Source of the DNA: Tychonema bourrellyi FEM_GT703
Lineage (GTDB): Bacteria > Cyanobacteriota > Cyanobacteriia > Cyanobacteriales > Microcoleaceae
Direction of reading: 5' to 3'
Assembly: GCF_002412335.2 (NCBI RefSeq)
Contig: NZ_NXIB02000045.1
Span: 1-34,944, forward strand
DNA length: 34,944 bases
Positions 15,791 through 24,476 of the stretch are shown here, one piece after another; within the stretch, counting starts at the first letter, position 1, and every line of letters begins with the position of its first letter. Under the pieces are notes generated by a model. It was not told the DNA's origin. It saw only the letters and a program-made list of their open reading frames with translations, and searched no databases. The position numbers and the translations under genes are program-made.

Positions 15791-16859
15791 GCAAAAGGCA
15801 ATACTCAAACAATGGTTTGGAGTTAGTCGTTACGTCTACAACACAACTATCAAATACTTGCAGCAACCAGGCACTAAAGCCAATTGGATGTCAATTAAAA
15901 CGGAAATACTCAATGGGCTGCCTGATTGGGCAAAACCTGTACCGTTTCAAATTAAATCTATTGCCATTAAAGATGCTTGTGGTGCCGTCAAAAAAGCCAA
16001 AGCAGATTTCAAGAAAACTGGCAAGATTTGTAGCTGCAAGTTTCGCAGTCGAAAAGATACAAAACAGTCTCTTTATATTCCCAAGTCTGCTATTGGGACG
16101 AAAGGAATTTATCCGACAAAATTGGGTCAGTCAAAGCTGAAAGAGGCATTACCCAAAGGCTTCAGTGATGGACGATTGACCCTTGCCTATGGCGAGTATT
16201 ACATTGTTGTATCTGAAGAATTGCAACCACGTCAGACCGATAACCAAGGTCGCGTGGTTGCCTTAGACCCCGGTGTTAGAACGTTCATGACTTTCTTTTC
16301 TGAGTCATCCTATGGATGGCTTGGGAATGATTCTAATCTTTTGATCCAAAAGTTGTGTTTCAGGTTAGACAAGTTGATCTCAAGGATGAGTAAAACGAAT
16401 AGCCCGCAACGCAAAAGACTCAAGAAAGCAGCGGACAGATTAAAGTCTAAGATTCAACATCTTGTCAAAGAGTTGCATCACAAAACGGCTAAGTTTTTAG
16501 TTGATAATTTTGACGTGATATTAATTCCATCCTTTGAGTCTTCTCAGATGGTGAGCAAGTCACGTCGCAAGATTCGCTCTAAAACTGTTCGTCAAATGCT
16601 GACTCTGAGTCATTACCAGTTTAAAAAACATCTAGAGTGGAAGGCTTGGGAGCAAGGCAAAGTTGCTTTAACTTCTATCAACGAAGCTTACACTTCAAAG
16701 ACTGTTTCATGGACTGGAGAAGTCAAAAAGATTGGTGGTAGCAGAACGATCAAAGATTCTGATGGAAATCAGATGAACCGAGATCTAAATGGTGCTCGTG
16801 GGATCTTCCTTCGGGCATTGGTTGATACGCCTTGGTTGAAAAGCTGTTTAGCGATTTAA
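15711..16859 (+). CDS. tnpB: RNA-guided endonuclease TnpB (IS607-associated)
   Basis: The ATG at 15711 starts a 382-residue protein; the reading frame is open further upstream, but only from here does it match TnpB (KIRLFLNPEQKAILKQWFG). TnpB proteins are omega-RNA-guided DNA nucleases and ancestors of Cas12. RuvC residues are present: ALDPGVRTF (RuvC-I Asp), IPSFESSQM (RuvC-II Glu) and NRDLNGARGIF (RuvC-III Asp). The zinc-finger region between the last two reads TSKTVSWTGEVKKIGG and lacks the usual CxxC pairs. It overlaps tnpA by 80 nt. The nuclease could be active with its RNA, which would be encoded at its 3' end. Confidence 0.88.
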   Translation: MSYLAECTPWGATARKSKKIRLFLNPEQKAILKQWFGVSRYVYNTTIKYLQQPGTKANWMSIKTEILNGLPDWAKPVPFQIKSIAIKDACGAVKKAKADFKKTGKICSCKFRSRKDTKQSLYIPKSAIGTKGIYPTKLGQSKLKEALPKGFSDGRLTLAYGEYYIVVSEELQPRQTDNQGRVVALDPGVRTFMTFFSESSYGWLGNDSNLLIQKLCFRLDKLISRMSKTNSPQRKRLKKAADRLKSKIQHLVKELHHKTAKFLVDNFDVILIPSFESSQMVSKSRRKIRSKTVRQMLTLSHYQFKKHLEWKAWEQGKVALTSINEAYTSKTVSWTGEVKKIGGSRTIKDSDGNQMNRDLNGARGIFLRALVDTPWLKSCLAI

Positions 16860-16899
16860 CTTATGTGTTTGTTAGTAAACGTTAGCAAAAAAGTATCGG

Positions 16900-17829
16900 A
16901 TGGTATTTGCAACAACAGAAATGGATTCATCCCAACCAGAATCCACTTTCGACTTATCTACTTACCTGGTTGAGCAAAAAAAGGCGATCGAAATAGCTCT
17001 CGACAGTGCGCTACCGGTCATCTACCCAGAGAAAATTTACGAAGCCATGCGCTACTCGCTCCTAGCAGGTGGCAAACGGCTACGTCCGATCCTGTGTCTA
17101 GCAGGGTGCGAAATCGTGGGTGGCACTACCCAAATGGCAATGCCCACAGCTTGCGCTTTGGAAATGATCCACACCATGTCGCTCATCCACGACGACTTGC
17201 CCGCAATGGACAATGATGACTATCGGCGCGGCAAACTGACTAACCACAAAGTCTACGGCGAAGACATCGCAATTTTGGCCGGCGATGGTTTATTGACCTA
17301 TGCCTTTGAATTTATCGCCACTCAAACTCAGAACGTACCCCCCCATCAAGTGTTGCAAACGATCGCCCATTTAGCGCGGGCATCGGGAGCTGCTGGACTT
17401 GTAGGCGGTCAAGTGGTTGACCTGGAATCGGAAGGATTGAAAGATGTTTCTCTCGAAACCTTGAATTACATTCATGCTCACAAAACTGGTGCACTGTTAG
17501 AAGCCTGCGTAGTTTGTGGGGCAATTTTAGCTGGAGCATCTGAGGCGGATTTGCAGCGGCTTTCTCGTTTCGCTCAAAATATTGGGTTGGCTTTCCAGAT
17601 TATTGATGACATTCTGGATATTACTGCTACCGCCGAAGAACTCGGTAAAACCGCTGGCAAAGATGTTCAAGCCGGAAAAGTGACCTATCCTAGTTTATGG
17701 GGAATCGAGGAGTCAAAGCGTCAAGCTAAACAACTTGTTGCTGATGCTCAGGCTCAATTAGCAGTGTTTGGGAATAAAGCCCAACCACTGTTGGCGATCG
17801 CAGACTATATTACCAGTCGCAGTTATTAA
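16900..17829 (+). CDS. crtE: Geranylgeranyl diphosphate synthase
   Basis: CrtE condenses isopentenyl diphosphate with allylic diphosphates to make C20 GGPP for carotenoids, the phytyl tail of chlorophyll and quinones. The 309-residue protein has both Asp-rich motifs of trans-prenyltransferases: DDLPAMD (98-104) and DDILD (236-240), plus GGKRLRP (57-63) and [11 protein letters not shown]. Four residues before the first motif, MSLIHDD fits the short-chain FPP/GGPP class. An alternative ATG at 16921 is possible. The gene begins only 40 nt after the tnpB stop, so its native promoter is either displaced or replaced by the insertion element. The divergent PAP2 gene follows 5 nt later, forming an operon conserved in cyanobacteria. 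Confidence 0.96.
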   Translation: MVFATTEMDSSQPESTFDLSTYLVEQKKAIEIALDSALPVIYPEKIYEAMRYSLLAGGKRLRPILCLAGCEIVGGTTQMAMPTACALEMIHTMSLIHDDLPAMDNDDYRRGKLTNHKVYGEDIAILAGDGLLTYAFEFIATQTQNVPPHQVLQTIAHLARASGAAGLVGGQVVDLESEGLKDVSLETLNYIHAHKTGALLEACVVCGAILAGASEADLQRLSRFAQNIGLAFQIIDDILDITATAEELGKTAGKDVQAGKVTYPSLWGIEESKRQAKQLVADAQAQLAVFGNKAQPLLAIADYITSRSY

Positions 17830-17834
17830 TAAAA

Positions 17835-18305
17835 ATGCCAAACACTATGCAGGAAATTTGTAGCGGCATCTTAAACAATCATGTACTGGTGATTTCTCTA
17901 ATCGCTTGTCTGGCTGCTCAAGTATTGAAATTGCCGATCGAACTAATCAAAAATCGGAAGTTTAATCTTCAGTATTTAGTAACAACCGGAGGAATGCCTA
18001 GCTCTCATTCATCTTTTGTAGGTGCTTTGGCTGCTGGGGTGGGACAAACCTTGGGCTGGGAAAGTCCAGAGTTTGCGATCGCCACAATTTTTGCGATTAT
18101 TGTCATGTACGATGCTGCTGGCGTCCGCCAAGCTGCCGGCAAACAAGCTCGCATCCTCAACCAAATTGTGGATGAGTTTTTTGAGGAAGACCACAACTTG
18201 AATGAGGCTCGTTTGAAGGAGTTGCTCGGACATACTCCTTTTCAAGTGCTTGTCGGTTTGGGGCTGGGAGTAACTATTTCTTGGCTGGCCGGGCCTGCTT
18301 ATTAA
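17835..18305 (+). CDS. Divergent PAP2 family protein (DUF212)
   Basis: This 156-residue membrane protein has about four hydrophobic segments. The DUF212/divergent PAP2 signature is clear: QVLKLPIELIKNRKFNLQYL, GGMPSSHSSFVGALA, YDAAGVRQAAGKQA, LLGHTPFQVLVGLGLG. It resembles acid phosphatase/vanadium haloperoxidase membrane phosphatases but lacks the full catalytic triad pattern. The gene starts 5 nt after crtE, so the two are co-transcribed; a role with prenyl diphosphates is plausible but unproven. Confidence 0.92.
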   Translation: MPNTMQEICSGILNNHVLVISLIACLAAQVLKLPIELIKNRKFNLQYLVTTGGMPSSHSSFVGALAAGVGQTLGWESPEFAIATIFAIIVMYDAAGVRQAAGKQARILNQIVDEFFEEDHNLNEARLKELLGHTPFQVLVGLGLGVTISWLAGPAY

Positions 18306-18571
18306 GTTGAGATTTGGGAGTAGATTTGGGGCACTGGTGTTTTTTGACCCCGCCCAAACACAGATGCCCCAGAATTTTTGGGAAGTTTATGGCAGTGTCT
18401 ATTCCCTAATTAAGCAGATCAAAAAGTTCAAAAAGTTTTTTCATATCAAATCCGTTAGCATCGGAATAGTAAATCCCAGTGAACTGTCAACAGTGAACCG
18501 TCAACAGTGAACATCACCTGACGGTGCAACCGGAATTGATATCACTTCTCACTCCTTGGAATTGTTTTGCT

Positions 18572-19696
18572 ATGCTCCAAAGACTATATGTAAACAACTT
18601 CAGATGCCTAGAAAACTTTGAACTACTCATAAAAGGGATGCCATCTGCTCTTTTGATTGGAAAAAACGGTGCAGGTAAATCAACTATTGCCTCTGCATTA
18701 GAAGTCCTTCAGAAAATTTGTCGAGGTACCAATAGAATGCGTGACCTTGAAAAACTCAACCTGATTAGCCCGAAAGATTTCGCTCGTGGAAAGTCTGATG
18801 TTCCGATTCGGTTTGAAATAGAAGTATTACTCGAAGATAAATTATATAAATATGTCCTTGCCTTGGAGTTGCCAGAAAAATTTAGAGAGCTTCGAGTTTT
18901 TGAAGAGCAACTGCTAGTTGCAGGAGAACCAATTTACTATCGAAAAGAAGCCCAAGTCACTCTTCACACCAGCTCCCAAAATCGTGAAGCTCAGTTTATG
19001 GTAGATTGGCACCTTGTTGCCCTGCCAGTAATTCAGAAGCAATCTGAAACTGATCCGCTTCATATTTTCAAGACTTGGCTGGCTCGCATGATCATTTTAG
19101 CCCCGATTCCCAGCTTGATGACTGGAGACTCAAACGGTGAAACTTTGGAGCCAAAGCGAGATGGTTCAAACTTTGGGGAGTGGATTTCTGGGTTACTCAG
19201 TCGCTATCCTGCCGCCTACACACAGGTTGATAAATATCTCCGAGAAGTGATGCCTGACATTCAGGATTTTTTAAATGAACTAATTGGCAAAGACTCAAAA
19301 AGCATGATGGTTCGGTTTGAAGAAAATAATGCGAATCTGAGTATTGAATTTAATGACTTATCAGACGGGGAAAAATGCTTTTTTCTTTGTGCTGTCGTCT
19401 TGGCTGCTAACAAATTTTATGGCCCACTTTTTTGCTTCTGGGATGAGCCTGATAACTATCTATCTTTGTCGGAGGTGGGACATTTTGTCATGTCTCTGCG
19501 ACGCTCATTTAAGAATAGTGGTCAAATTTTAGTGACTTCGCATAATGAAGAAGCAATCCGCAAGTTTTCAAATGAAAATACCTTTATATTAGATCGAAAA
19601 AGCCACTTAGAGCCAACTTTGGTCAGATTGCTCAGTGATATACCTGTCAGAGGCGACCTGATAAATGCCTTGATTAGTGGCGACATAGAGCTATGA
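18572..19696 (+). CDS. AAA family ATPase (SMC/OLD-like), coupled to a TOPRIM-like protein
   Basis: The ATG at 18572 is chosen because MLQRLYVNNFRCLENFEL is the usual start of OLD/RecF-like ATPases; a GTG 48 nt upstream is also open. The 374-residue product has Walker A GKNGAGKST (30-38), an ABC-type signature LSDGEK, Walker B FCFWDEPDNYL and an H-loop LVTSHNEEAI, so it is a complete ABC-class ATPase. The middle has no long coiled coil. Its stop overlaps the next start by 4 nt (ATGA). ATPases of this class with a TOPRIM partner or domain form defence systems such as OLD, Gabija and PARIS. Here the nuclease part is a separate small protein, so a related two-gene system is likely. Confidence 0.88.
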   Translation: MLQRLYVNNFRCLENFELLIKGMPSALLIGKNGAGKSTIASALEVLQKICRGTNRMRDLEKLNLISPKDFARGKSDVPIRFEIEVLLEDKLYKYVLALELPEKFRELRVFEEQLLVAGEPIYYRKEAQVTLHTSSQNREAQFMVDWHLVALPVIQKQSETDPLHIFKTWLARMIILAPIPSLMTGDSNGETLEPKRDGSNFGEWISGLLSRYPAAYTQVDKYLREVMPDIQDFLNELIGKDSKSMMVRFEENNANLSIEFNDLSDGEKCFFLCAVVLAANKFYGPLFCFWDEPDNYLSLSEVGHFVMSLRRSFKNSGQILVTSHNEEAIRKFSNENTFILDRKSHLEPTLVRLLSDIPVRGDLINALISGDIEL

Positions 19697-20175
19697 GTAA
19701 CAAGTATCAACCGCACATTCATGTGTTGGCAGAAGATGATGCTAATCGCCAGATTGCCAACGGATTTCTTCTTGAGTCAAACCTTGATAACCGTGCTGTT
19801 AAAGTCCTGCCACTTCGTGGTGGTTGGAAAAAAACTTTGGAGGAATTCAATAAGAAATATGCGTCTGAAATGCGACAATTACCAGAAAGAATGATGGTTT
19901 TGCTCATTGATTTTGATAATGATGAAAATCGGTTGAGTTATGTAGAAAGTCATATTCCAGATGACCTAAAAGCAAGAGTGTTCGTGCTGGGAGTGCTATC
20001 TGAACCAGAGAATCTAAAAAGAGAGAGCAACAAGACCTTTGAGGAGATTGGTGAAGCTCTTGCCAAAGATTGTTCTAACAACAAAAATGAGTTATGGGGA
20101 CATAATCTTCTCAAACACAACAAGCCAGAACTAGATCGTATGGCGACTCTTGTTAAACCATTTTTGTTTAAATAA
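19693..20175 (+). CDS. Small TOPRIM-like protein coupled to the AAA ATPase
   Basis: This 160-residue protein shows the minimal TOPRIM arrangement: a first strand HIHVLAEDDAN with Glu and Asp (about residues 8-18), and a later strand MMVLLIDFDNDENR with a DxDxD acid group (about 67-80). RVFVLGVLSEPENLK follows, as in DUF4276/RloB-like proteins. TOPRIM folds bind Mg2+ and act as nucleases or topoisomerase/primase modules. The start ATG overlaps the ATPase stop (ATGA), which implies a fixed ratio and probably a complex. It is much shorter than AriB of PARIS (about 300 residues). The fold assignment rests on motif spacing alone; a nuclease role is inferred. Confidence 0.65.
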   Translation: MSNKYQPHIHVLAEDDANRQIANGFLLESNLDNRAVKVLPLRGGWKKTLEEFNKKYASEMRQLPERMMVLLIDFDNDENRLSYVESHIPDDLKARVFVLGVLSEPENLKRESNKTFEEIGEALAKDCSNNKNELWGHNLLKHNKPELDRMATLVKPFLFK

Positions 20176-20223
20176 ATATAGCATATTCCATGTATATGTG
20201 GTACATATAATCTGGCACTCCAA

Positions 20224-20287
20224 GTAGGGTGCGTCGCTTCCTATATCTGGGATAAAGCTTGCAGATATAGGAAGCGACGCACCCTAC
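20224..20287. repeat. Perfect 26-bp inverted repeat between convergent genes
   Basis: GTAGGGTGCGTCGCTTCC-type arms at 20224-20249 and 20262-20287 are exact complements with a 12-nt loop. It lies between the ends of the TOPRIM-like gene and the YbjN gene, where it could act as a bidirectional terminator. The outer 13 bases match the repeats at 32931-33250, so it is also a dispersed element. Confidence 0.93.
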
Positions 20288-20291
20288 TGAC

Positions 20292-20795
20292 CTAAAGTCC
20301 AAATTCAGCTTGCAACAAATCATCATGATCATCGGCGATAGTCGCGACAATCGTAATAGCGCGAGAAATTTCCCCAGCCGAGATTTCTGCGATCGTCCGA
20401 GTCGATAGTACCGCAACTTGACTGTCAACGATCGCAAAATGAGACTCCAAAGTAGACAGCCAATTCATTTCCAGAAGTTTCCGCATTAATTGAGCTTCAT
20501 TCTTCGCCGGCAACTGAAGCACAAAAGCCCAAACAGTCAAAGTGTCATCTTCCATTTCGCCCGTCAGTTGCACCAACACTTCGACACTACCATACTTAAA
20601 TTTCCAAAGATGTCCGCCAGCCTCATTTTGACCAACCATCACCTTTTGATCTACAGCCATGCTGGCGATGACAGTTTCAATTTCTTCTGCATAGGTGACG
20701 GCTGTGGCTGTTTCGACCTGGGCATCGGCGATCGCGCTTTCACTCAAAAGGTTTTCAGTAGAAACTGTTTCTTGATTGGGTTCGCTGGTAGTCAT
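20292..20795 (-). CDS. YbjN domain-containing protein
   Basis: This 167-residue protein has an acidic, low-complexity N-terminus (about 1-40), followed by a YbjN/type III secretion chaperone-like fold: IETVIASMAVDQKVMVG, LWKFKYGSVEVLVQLTG, LTVWAFVLQLP, LMRKLLEMNWLSTLESHFAIVDSQVAVLSTR. YbjN proteins are small cytosolic alpha/beta proteins linked to stress and motility in E. coli; the cyanobacterial members are uncharacterised. It is monocistronic, convergent with the ATPase pair. Confidence 0.82.
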   Translation of the reverse strand: MTTSEPNQETVSTENLLSESAIADAQVETATAVTYAEEIETVIASMAVDQKVMVGQNEAGGHLWKFKYGSVEVLVQLTGEMEDDTLTVWAFVLQLPAKNEAQLMRKLLEMNWLSTLESHFAIVDSQVAVLSTRTIAEISAGEISRAITIVATIADDHDDLLQAEFGL

Positions 20796-20892
20796 GGTTA
20801 TATTTAGACGGAAAACTATTCCACTAATTATTTTACCTCAACTGGTTAACTGGTAATAGCAATTGCGATTGTTCGCGATCGCTAGCAACAGA

Positions 20893-20913
20893 GGAGACGG
20901 CAATGCCGTCTCC
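20893..20913. repeat. Perfect palindrome GGAGACGGC-AAT-GCCGTCTCC
   Basis: A 9-bp stem with a 3-nt loop lies between the ferritin-like gene and the YbjN gene, both on the minus strand. The string GGAGACGGCAATGCC is also the outer tip of the two large palindromic elements at 33765 and 34014, so this may be a solo scar or a minimal form of that family. Confidence 0.85.
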
Positions 20914-20972
20914 TAATTTCTTAGTCTGCGGAGGCAGACTTCGTTTGTATAGCAGCGGTTTCAACCGCCCGG

Positions 20973-21860
20973 TCATCTAGGCTTCTTCTGGGAATTATTC
21001 ATCCCATTCAGGAACATCGGCACAAACTTCTCCACAAATGCCTGGGGGTCACGGTTCCAGGCCCGTTGAGCCACATCAACCCTCGTCATTTGCAAATCCG
21101 GGGCCAGCAAAGTTCCAGCCAACCGTTCCATCAGGTATTGAGGCCGTTCCCACATCGGCATCGTGTTCGCAATATCCACCAAGCGAGTGAAACGCCGCAG
21201 TTCCGCCCCCAGCATGATATCCATTCCCGACGCAAATGCAGCTTGTTCGATCGCCACATACTTCCGCTTAGCCTGTTCCACCTTCTGCGCGTGTGCAGGG
21301 CTTTTAGCAGCGATTTTGCCCAACCAGCGATTCCCCCAGCGGACGTGTCCTGCTTCTTCGGGAAAAATCTTTTCGATAGTTTCGCGGATTTTGACGTTTT
21401 CGTCAGTTTGTGGAGCCATTTTCAGGGCGTGGATGTGGGCTGAGAAGTATTCGCAGCCCCGCTTTTCGGTGACATTAATCGCCGCTAGAGAAGAAATCAC
21501 AAAATCTTCGCGGTCTTTAGTAGGGTCTTGTTGTTCGCTGTCATACAACCTTTCAAACTCGTCAATGTAGGAGACTCCCGGCGGCTTACCAATTCCACAG
21601 CCGATGTCTACCAGCAAGTCTGTCAGCCACATAGCGTGTCGCGCTTCATCGGAAATGTGCCGCGAGAGGTCGCGCACCAGTTCTGCCGGGTTCCCGTCTA
21701 GCTGTTCGATTAAGTCCGTGAGGTCTTTGCAACTGCGCTGTTCGCTAAATCGGTAGCGGTTGAGGGTGATCAGATGAATTTCGCGATCGCGCACGACTTG
21801 AGCTAAAATTTCACGGGCTCCCATGCCATTGCGAAGCTTGCGGGGATAGGCAACTGTCAT
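20973..21860 (-). CDS. Ferritin-like diiron protein
   Basis: The ATG at 21860 (MTVAYPRKLRNGMGAREIL) is preferred over one 66 nt upstream because the extra residues look non-coding. The 295-residue product is mainly helical and has carboxylate-bridged diiron ligands of ferritin-like oxygenases: SRHISDEARHAMWL (ExxH), EKRGCEYFSAHIHAL, and IFPEEAGHVRWGNRWL (second ExxH). The family is conserved in cyanobacteria and annotated only as ferritin-like; a hydroxylase or oxidase role is likely but no substrate is known. It is probably expressed alone. Confidence 0.82.
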   Translation of the reverse strand: MTVAYPRKLRNGMGAREILAQVVRDREIHLITLNRYRFSEQRSCKDLTDLIEQLDGNPAELVRDLSRHISDEARHAMWLTDLLVDIGCGIGKPPGVSYIDEFERLYDSEQQDPTKDREDFVISSLAAINVTEKRGCEYFSAHIHALKMAPQTDENVKIRETIEKIFPEEAGHVRWGNRWLGKIAAKSPAHAQKVEQAKRKYVAIEQAAFASGMDIMLGAELRRFTRLVDIANTMPMWERPQYLMERLAGTLLAPDLQMTRVDVAQRAWNRDPQAFVEKFVPMFLNGMNNSQKKPR

Positions 21861-21950
21861 AATTTTATGTTGTTTTGTAAATATACTTATACAATTGTAA
21901 CGCACTTTTTCGGGTTGCTGATTCACAAAGCAAGGTAGAAGTTTGTTGTC

Positions 21951-22006
21951 AATGCCCTATTCCCAATGCCCTATTCCCAATGCCCTATTCCCAATGCCCT
22001 ATTCCC
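21951..22006. repeat. 14-bp x 4 tandem repeat
   Basis: AATGCCCTATTCCC is repeated exactly four times (21951, 21965, 21979, 21993) just downstream of the 22017-22247 gene. It resembles the complement of the heptamers at 1-42 and is an ordinary short tandem repeat. Confidence 0.93.
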
Positions 22007-22016
22007 AAACTTAATA

Positions 22017-22247
22017 TCAAGTCTCAGTCTCATCTGAAACCAAATCCGAAGGCGACTCTTGTTGAAATTTTCGTGCCTCCTCCACTTCCAGTCTAGCCAG
22101 CGTACTCGCCGCATCCGCCAACTGCAAAGCCAGATTCATTCGACCAACTGGGTTTTTCTCCTTCCAAAGGTCTTTTGCCAAGAAATGCACTCGATAGCGG
22201 AACATTTTAATTGACTGTGATGGAATAACTTTAGCCGTCATGGTCAT
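22017..22247 (-). CDS. Hypothetical small protein, second gene of a coupled pair
   Basis: This 76-residue protein is not recognised. It is basic at the start and helical in the middle (RMNLALQLADAASTLARLEVEEARKFQQE), with an acidic tail. Its ATG overlaps the stop of the upstream gene by 4 nt (ATGA at 22244-22247), so it depends on translation of that gene. A RYRVHFLAKDLWKEKNPVGRM segment suggests a small compact fold. No catalytic motif is visible. Confidence 0.65.
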   Translation of the reverse strand: MTMTAKVIPSQSIKMFRYRVHFLAKDLWKEKNPVGRMNLALQLADAASTLARLEVEEARKFQQESPSDLVSDETET

Positions 22248-22570
22248 AACCTCTCTTCAATAGTAGCTAGAATACGAAGCAGTACCCGTTCCGGTTCTAG
22301 ATAAATAAATGTTAGTATGATTACTTGATCTTGATTGCCGATCGTCACATCCCACGTAGCCGATCGAGGTTCCACCAGTTCGTGCCTGACTATTACAGTA
22401 TATTGTCCTGCTGCCAAGTCATCAAATCCCGCATCTGCCTCCATCAAGGCAACTGTCTCCTCGGCCAGTACCCGTCCGTCCCGATTCAGTAAAGTAATAA
22501 AGGCAATGCCATCAACTGAAGTCATGGCAATGTTATTTTGATTGCGTACCATCACAAAAATATCGGACAT
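22244..22570 (-). CDS. Hypothetical beta-rich protein, first gene of a coupled pair
   Basis: This 108-residue protein has alternating hydrophobic strands: IFVMVRNQNNIAMTSVDGIAF, then GFDDLAAGQYTVIVRHELVEP and TWDVTIGNQDQVIILTFIYL. The DLAAGQYTVIVRH part is like the end of carboxypeptidase-regulatory/prealbumin-like beta-sandwich domains, suggesting an Ig-like fold. It has no signal peptide, so it is probably cytosolic. It is coupled by a 4-nt overlap to the 76-residue gene. The function is unknown. Confidence 0.68.
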   Translation of the reverse strand: MSDIFVMVRNQNNIAMTSVDGIAFITLLNRDGRVLAEETVALMEADAGFDDLAAGQYTVIVRHELVEPRSATWDVTIGNQDQVIILTFIYLEPERVLLRILATIEERL

Positions 22571-22930
22571 TATTTAGTTATTGGTTATTGGTTATTTGTT
22601 ATTTGTTATTTGTAGGTTGGGTTGAGGTACGAAACCCAACTCTTCATTTTAATTAAGATGTTGGGTTACTGGTTACTTGTTATTTGTAGGTTGGGTTGAG
22701 GTACGAAACCCAACTCTTGATTTTAATTAAGATGTTGGGTTTCGCTATCGCTCAACCCAACCTACTTCATCTCCTTAAAAAACGCGATAACTTATCTAAC
22801 AATCCTAGTTATTGGTTATTTGTAGGTTGGGTTGAGGTACGAAACCCAACTCTTGATTTTAAATAAGATGTTGGGTTTCGCTATCGCTCAACCCAACCTA
22901 CTTCATTTCCTTAAAAAACGCGACAACTAT
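22571..22930. other. Intergenic region filled by TAGGTTGGGTTGAGG elements
   Basis: This 360-bp spacer lies between the glnA end and the hypothetical pair. Nearly all of it is three repeat copies joined by TTATTGGTTATTTG-type short repeats. It must also carry the promoter of the 22244-22570 gene. No gene is seen. Confidence 0.75.
22611..22901. repeat. Three copies of the TAGGTTGGGTTGAGG palindromic element
   Basis: Copies lie at 22611-22671 (right half lost), 22685-22765 and 22821-22901; the last two are 81 bp and nearly identical. Each begins TGTAGGTTGGGTTGAGG, has GAAACCCAAC and GTTGGGTTTCGC inside, and ends CTCAACCCAACCTAC. It is the same family as 1844-1937. Confidence 0.92.
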
Positions 22931-24352
22931 TTAACAGTCGTAGTACAAAGCAAACTCGTAAGGGTGAGGACGTAACCGCATCGGGTTGACTTCATTATCG
23001 AGTTTATAAGAAATCCAAGTTTTGATGAAGTCTTCGGTAAATACGCCAGTTTCAGTCAAGAAACCGTGGTCTTTTTCCAAAGCTTCCAAAGCACCTTCCA
23101 ATGAACCGGGAGTCGAAGGAATCTTGCTCAATTCTTCAGGAGACAAATCGTAGATATCCACATCCAAAGGTTCACCCGGATCGATTTGATTCTTGATTCC
23201 ATCTATACCCGCGCACAGCATGGCTGCAAAGGCTAAATATGGGTTAGAACTGGCATCAGGACAGCGGAATTCTAAGCGCTTAGCTTTCGGGTTAGTTCCC
23301 GACAACGGAATTCGCACTGATGCCGATCGATTTCCTTGAGAATAAGCTAAGTTTACAGGCGCTTCAAAGCCCGGAACCAAACGTTTGTAGGAATTAGTTG
23401 TGGGATTGGTTAGCGCCAAAAGTGCTGGTGCGTGCTTGAGAATGCCACCGATGTAATGCAGTCCCATTTGACTGAAACCAGCATATTGATCGCCAGCAAA
23501 TAACGGTTGACCATCTTTCCAAATCGACTGGTGAACGTGCATCCCAGAACCGTTGTCGTTAAACAGCGGTTTAGGCATGAAAGTGATGGTTTTGCCGTAT
23601 TTTTTGCCGACGTTTTTGATCACATATTTATAAGTCAGCAAGTAGTCAGCGGCTTTGACTAAAGTGTCAAAGCGGAAGCCGAGTTCGCACTGGCCACCGG
23701 TGGCGACTTCGTGGTGGTGCTTTTCAATGGGCACGCCACATTTTGCCATTGTCAGCAACATTTCCGTTCTCATGTCTTGAGAGGTATCGGTTGGTGCTAC
23801 TGGGAAATAACCTTCTTTGTAACGCGGTTTGTAGCCGAGGTTGCCGCCTGGTTCTTCTTTGCCGGAATTCCAGCGACCTTCTACTGAGTCTACATAGTAA
23901 TAGCCACTGTTTTGGGTTTGATCAAAGCGAACGTCATCAAAAATGAAGAATTCTGCTTCCGGGCCAAAGAATGCGGTATCGCCGAGTCCGGTGGAGACTA
24001 AATATTCTACGGCTTTTTGGGCAATTGTTCGGGGACAGCGGCTGTAGGGTTCGCCTGTGCGGGGTTCCTTGATGCTGCAAATGAAACTGAGGGTGGGTTC
24101 TGCCATGAAGGGGTCGATCCAAGCGGTGGTAGGATCGATGACCATTGTCATGTCTGATTCGTTGATGGCTTTCCAGCCCCGAATGCTGGAACCGTCGAAG
24201 GGTACGCCGTCTGTGAAGGCGGTTTCGTCGATTTGGTCGTGGAACAGGGATAGGTGTTGCCAGATCCCCGGCATATCGATGAATTTGAGGTCGATGATCT
24301 GGATTTTATTTTCTGTTATGTAGTTTAAGGCTTCTTGGGGTGTCTGGAACAT
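22931..24352 (-). CDS. glnA: Type I glutamine synthetase
   Basis: GlnA forms glutamine from glutamate, ammonia and ATP, the main entry of ammonium in cyanobacteria. The 473-residue protein is full length with DGSSIRGW, the metal/ATP residues in [25 protein letters not shown], the NRSASVRIP Arg region, [15 protein letters not shown], and DIYDLSPEE around the tyrosine that is adenylylated in enterobacteria. In cyanobacteria control is instead by small inactivating factors (IF7/IF17) and NtcA. AGGAG lies 7 nt before the ATG. It is divergent from apcF. A TACAAT -10 box is visible on the minus strand about 75 nt upstream of the start. Confidence 0.98.
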   Translation of the reverse strand: MFQTPQEALNYITENKIQIIDLKFIDMPGIWQHLSLFHDQIDETAFTDGVPFDGSSIRGWKAINESDMTMVIDPTTAWIDPFMAEPTLSFICSIKEPRTGEPYSRCPRTIAQKAVEYLVSTGLGDTAFFGPEAEFFIFDDVRFDQTQNSGYYYVDSVEGRWNSGKEEPGGNLGYKPRYKEGYFPVAPTDTSQDMRTEMLLTMAKCGVPIEKHHHEVATGGQCELGFRFDTLVKAADYLLTYKYVIKNVGKKYGKTITFMPKPLFNDNGSGMHVHQSIWKDGQPLFAGDQYAGFSQMGLHYIGGILKHAPALLALTNPTTNSYKRLVPGFEAPVNLAYSQGNRSASVRIPLSGTNPKAKRLEFRCPDASSNPYLAFAAMLCAGIDGIKNQIDPGEPLDVDIYDLSPEELSKIPSTPGSLEGALEALEKDHGFLTETGVFTEDFIKTWISYKLDNEVNPMRLRPHPYEFALYYDC

Positions 24353-24476
24353 GACTTACTCCTGATATTGGTTTTGTCTGGGCCGCGCACAAGGCATTCG
24401 TCAGAATTGGGGCTTTTCTGCCTGGGTTTAACCTGTATTGTAAAATCCTATCTCAAATCTTAACCAAATGCCGATT

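Larger units (their letters stand above)
15329..16899 (+). mobile_element. IS607-family insertion element, internally deleted
   Basis: A MerR-HTH/serine-recombinase tnpA reading frame overlaps tnpB in the order tnpA-tnpB, typical of IS607 elements. IS607 has no terminal inverted repeats and leaves no target duplication, so exact ends cannot be drawn; the coordinates cover only the genes and the 40 nt to crtE. The right end and the guide-RNA (omega RNA) segment should lie in the 3' part of tnpB and 16860-16899. tnpA is broken, so the element cannot move by itself. Confidence 0.8.

Noticed and set aside
18479-18512. Operator upstream of the ATPase gene (GTGAACTGTCAACAGTGAAC)
   Set aside because: It is one of the GTTGACTGTT-type short tandem repeats also present at 32873-32925, so a regulatory role is not supported.
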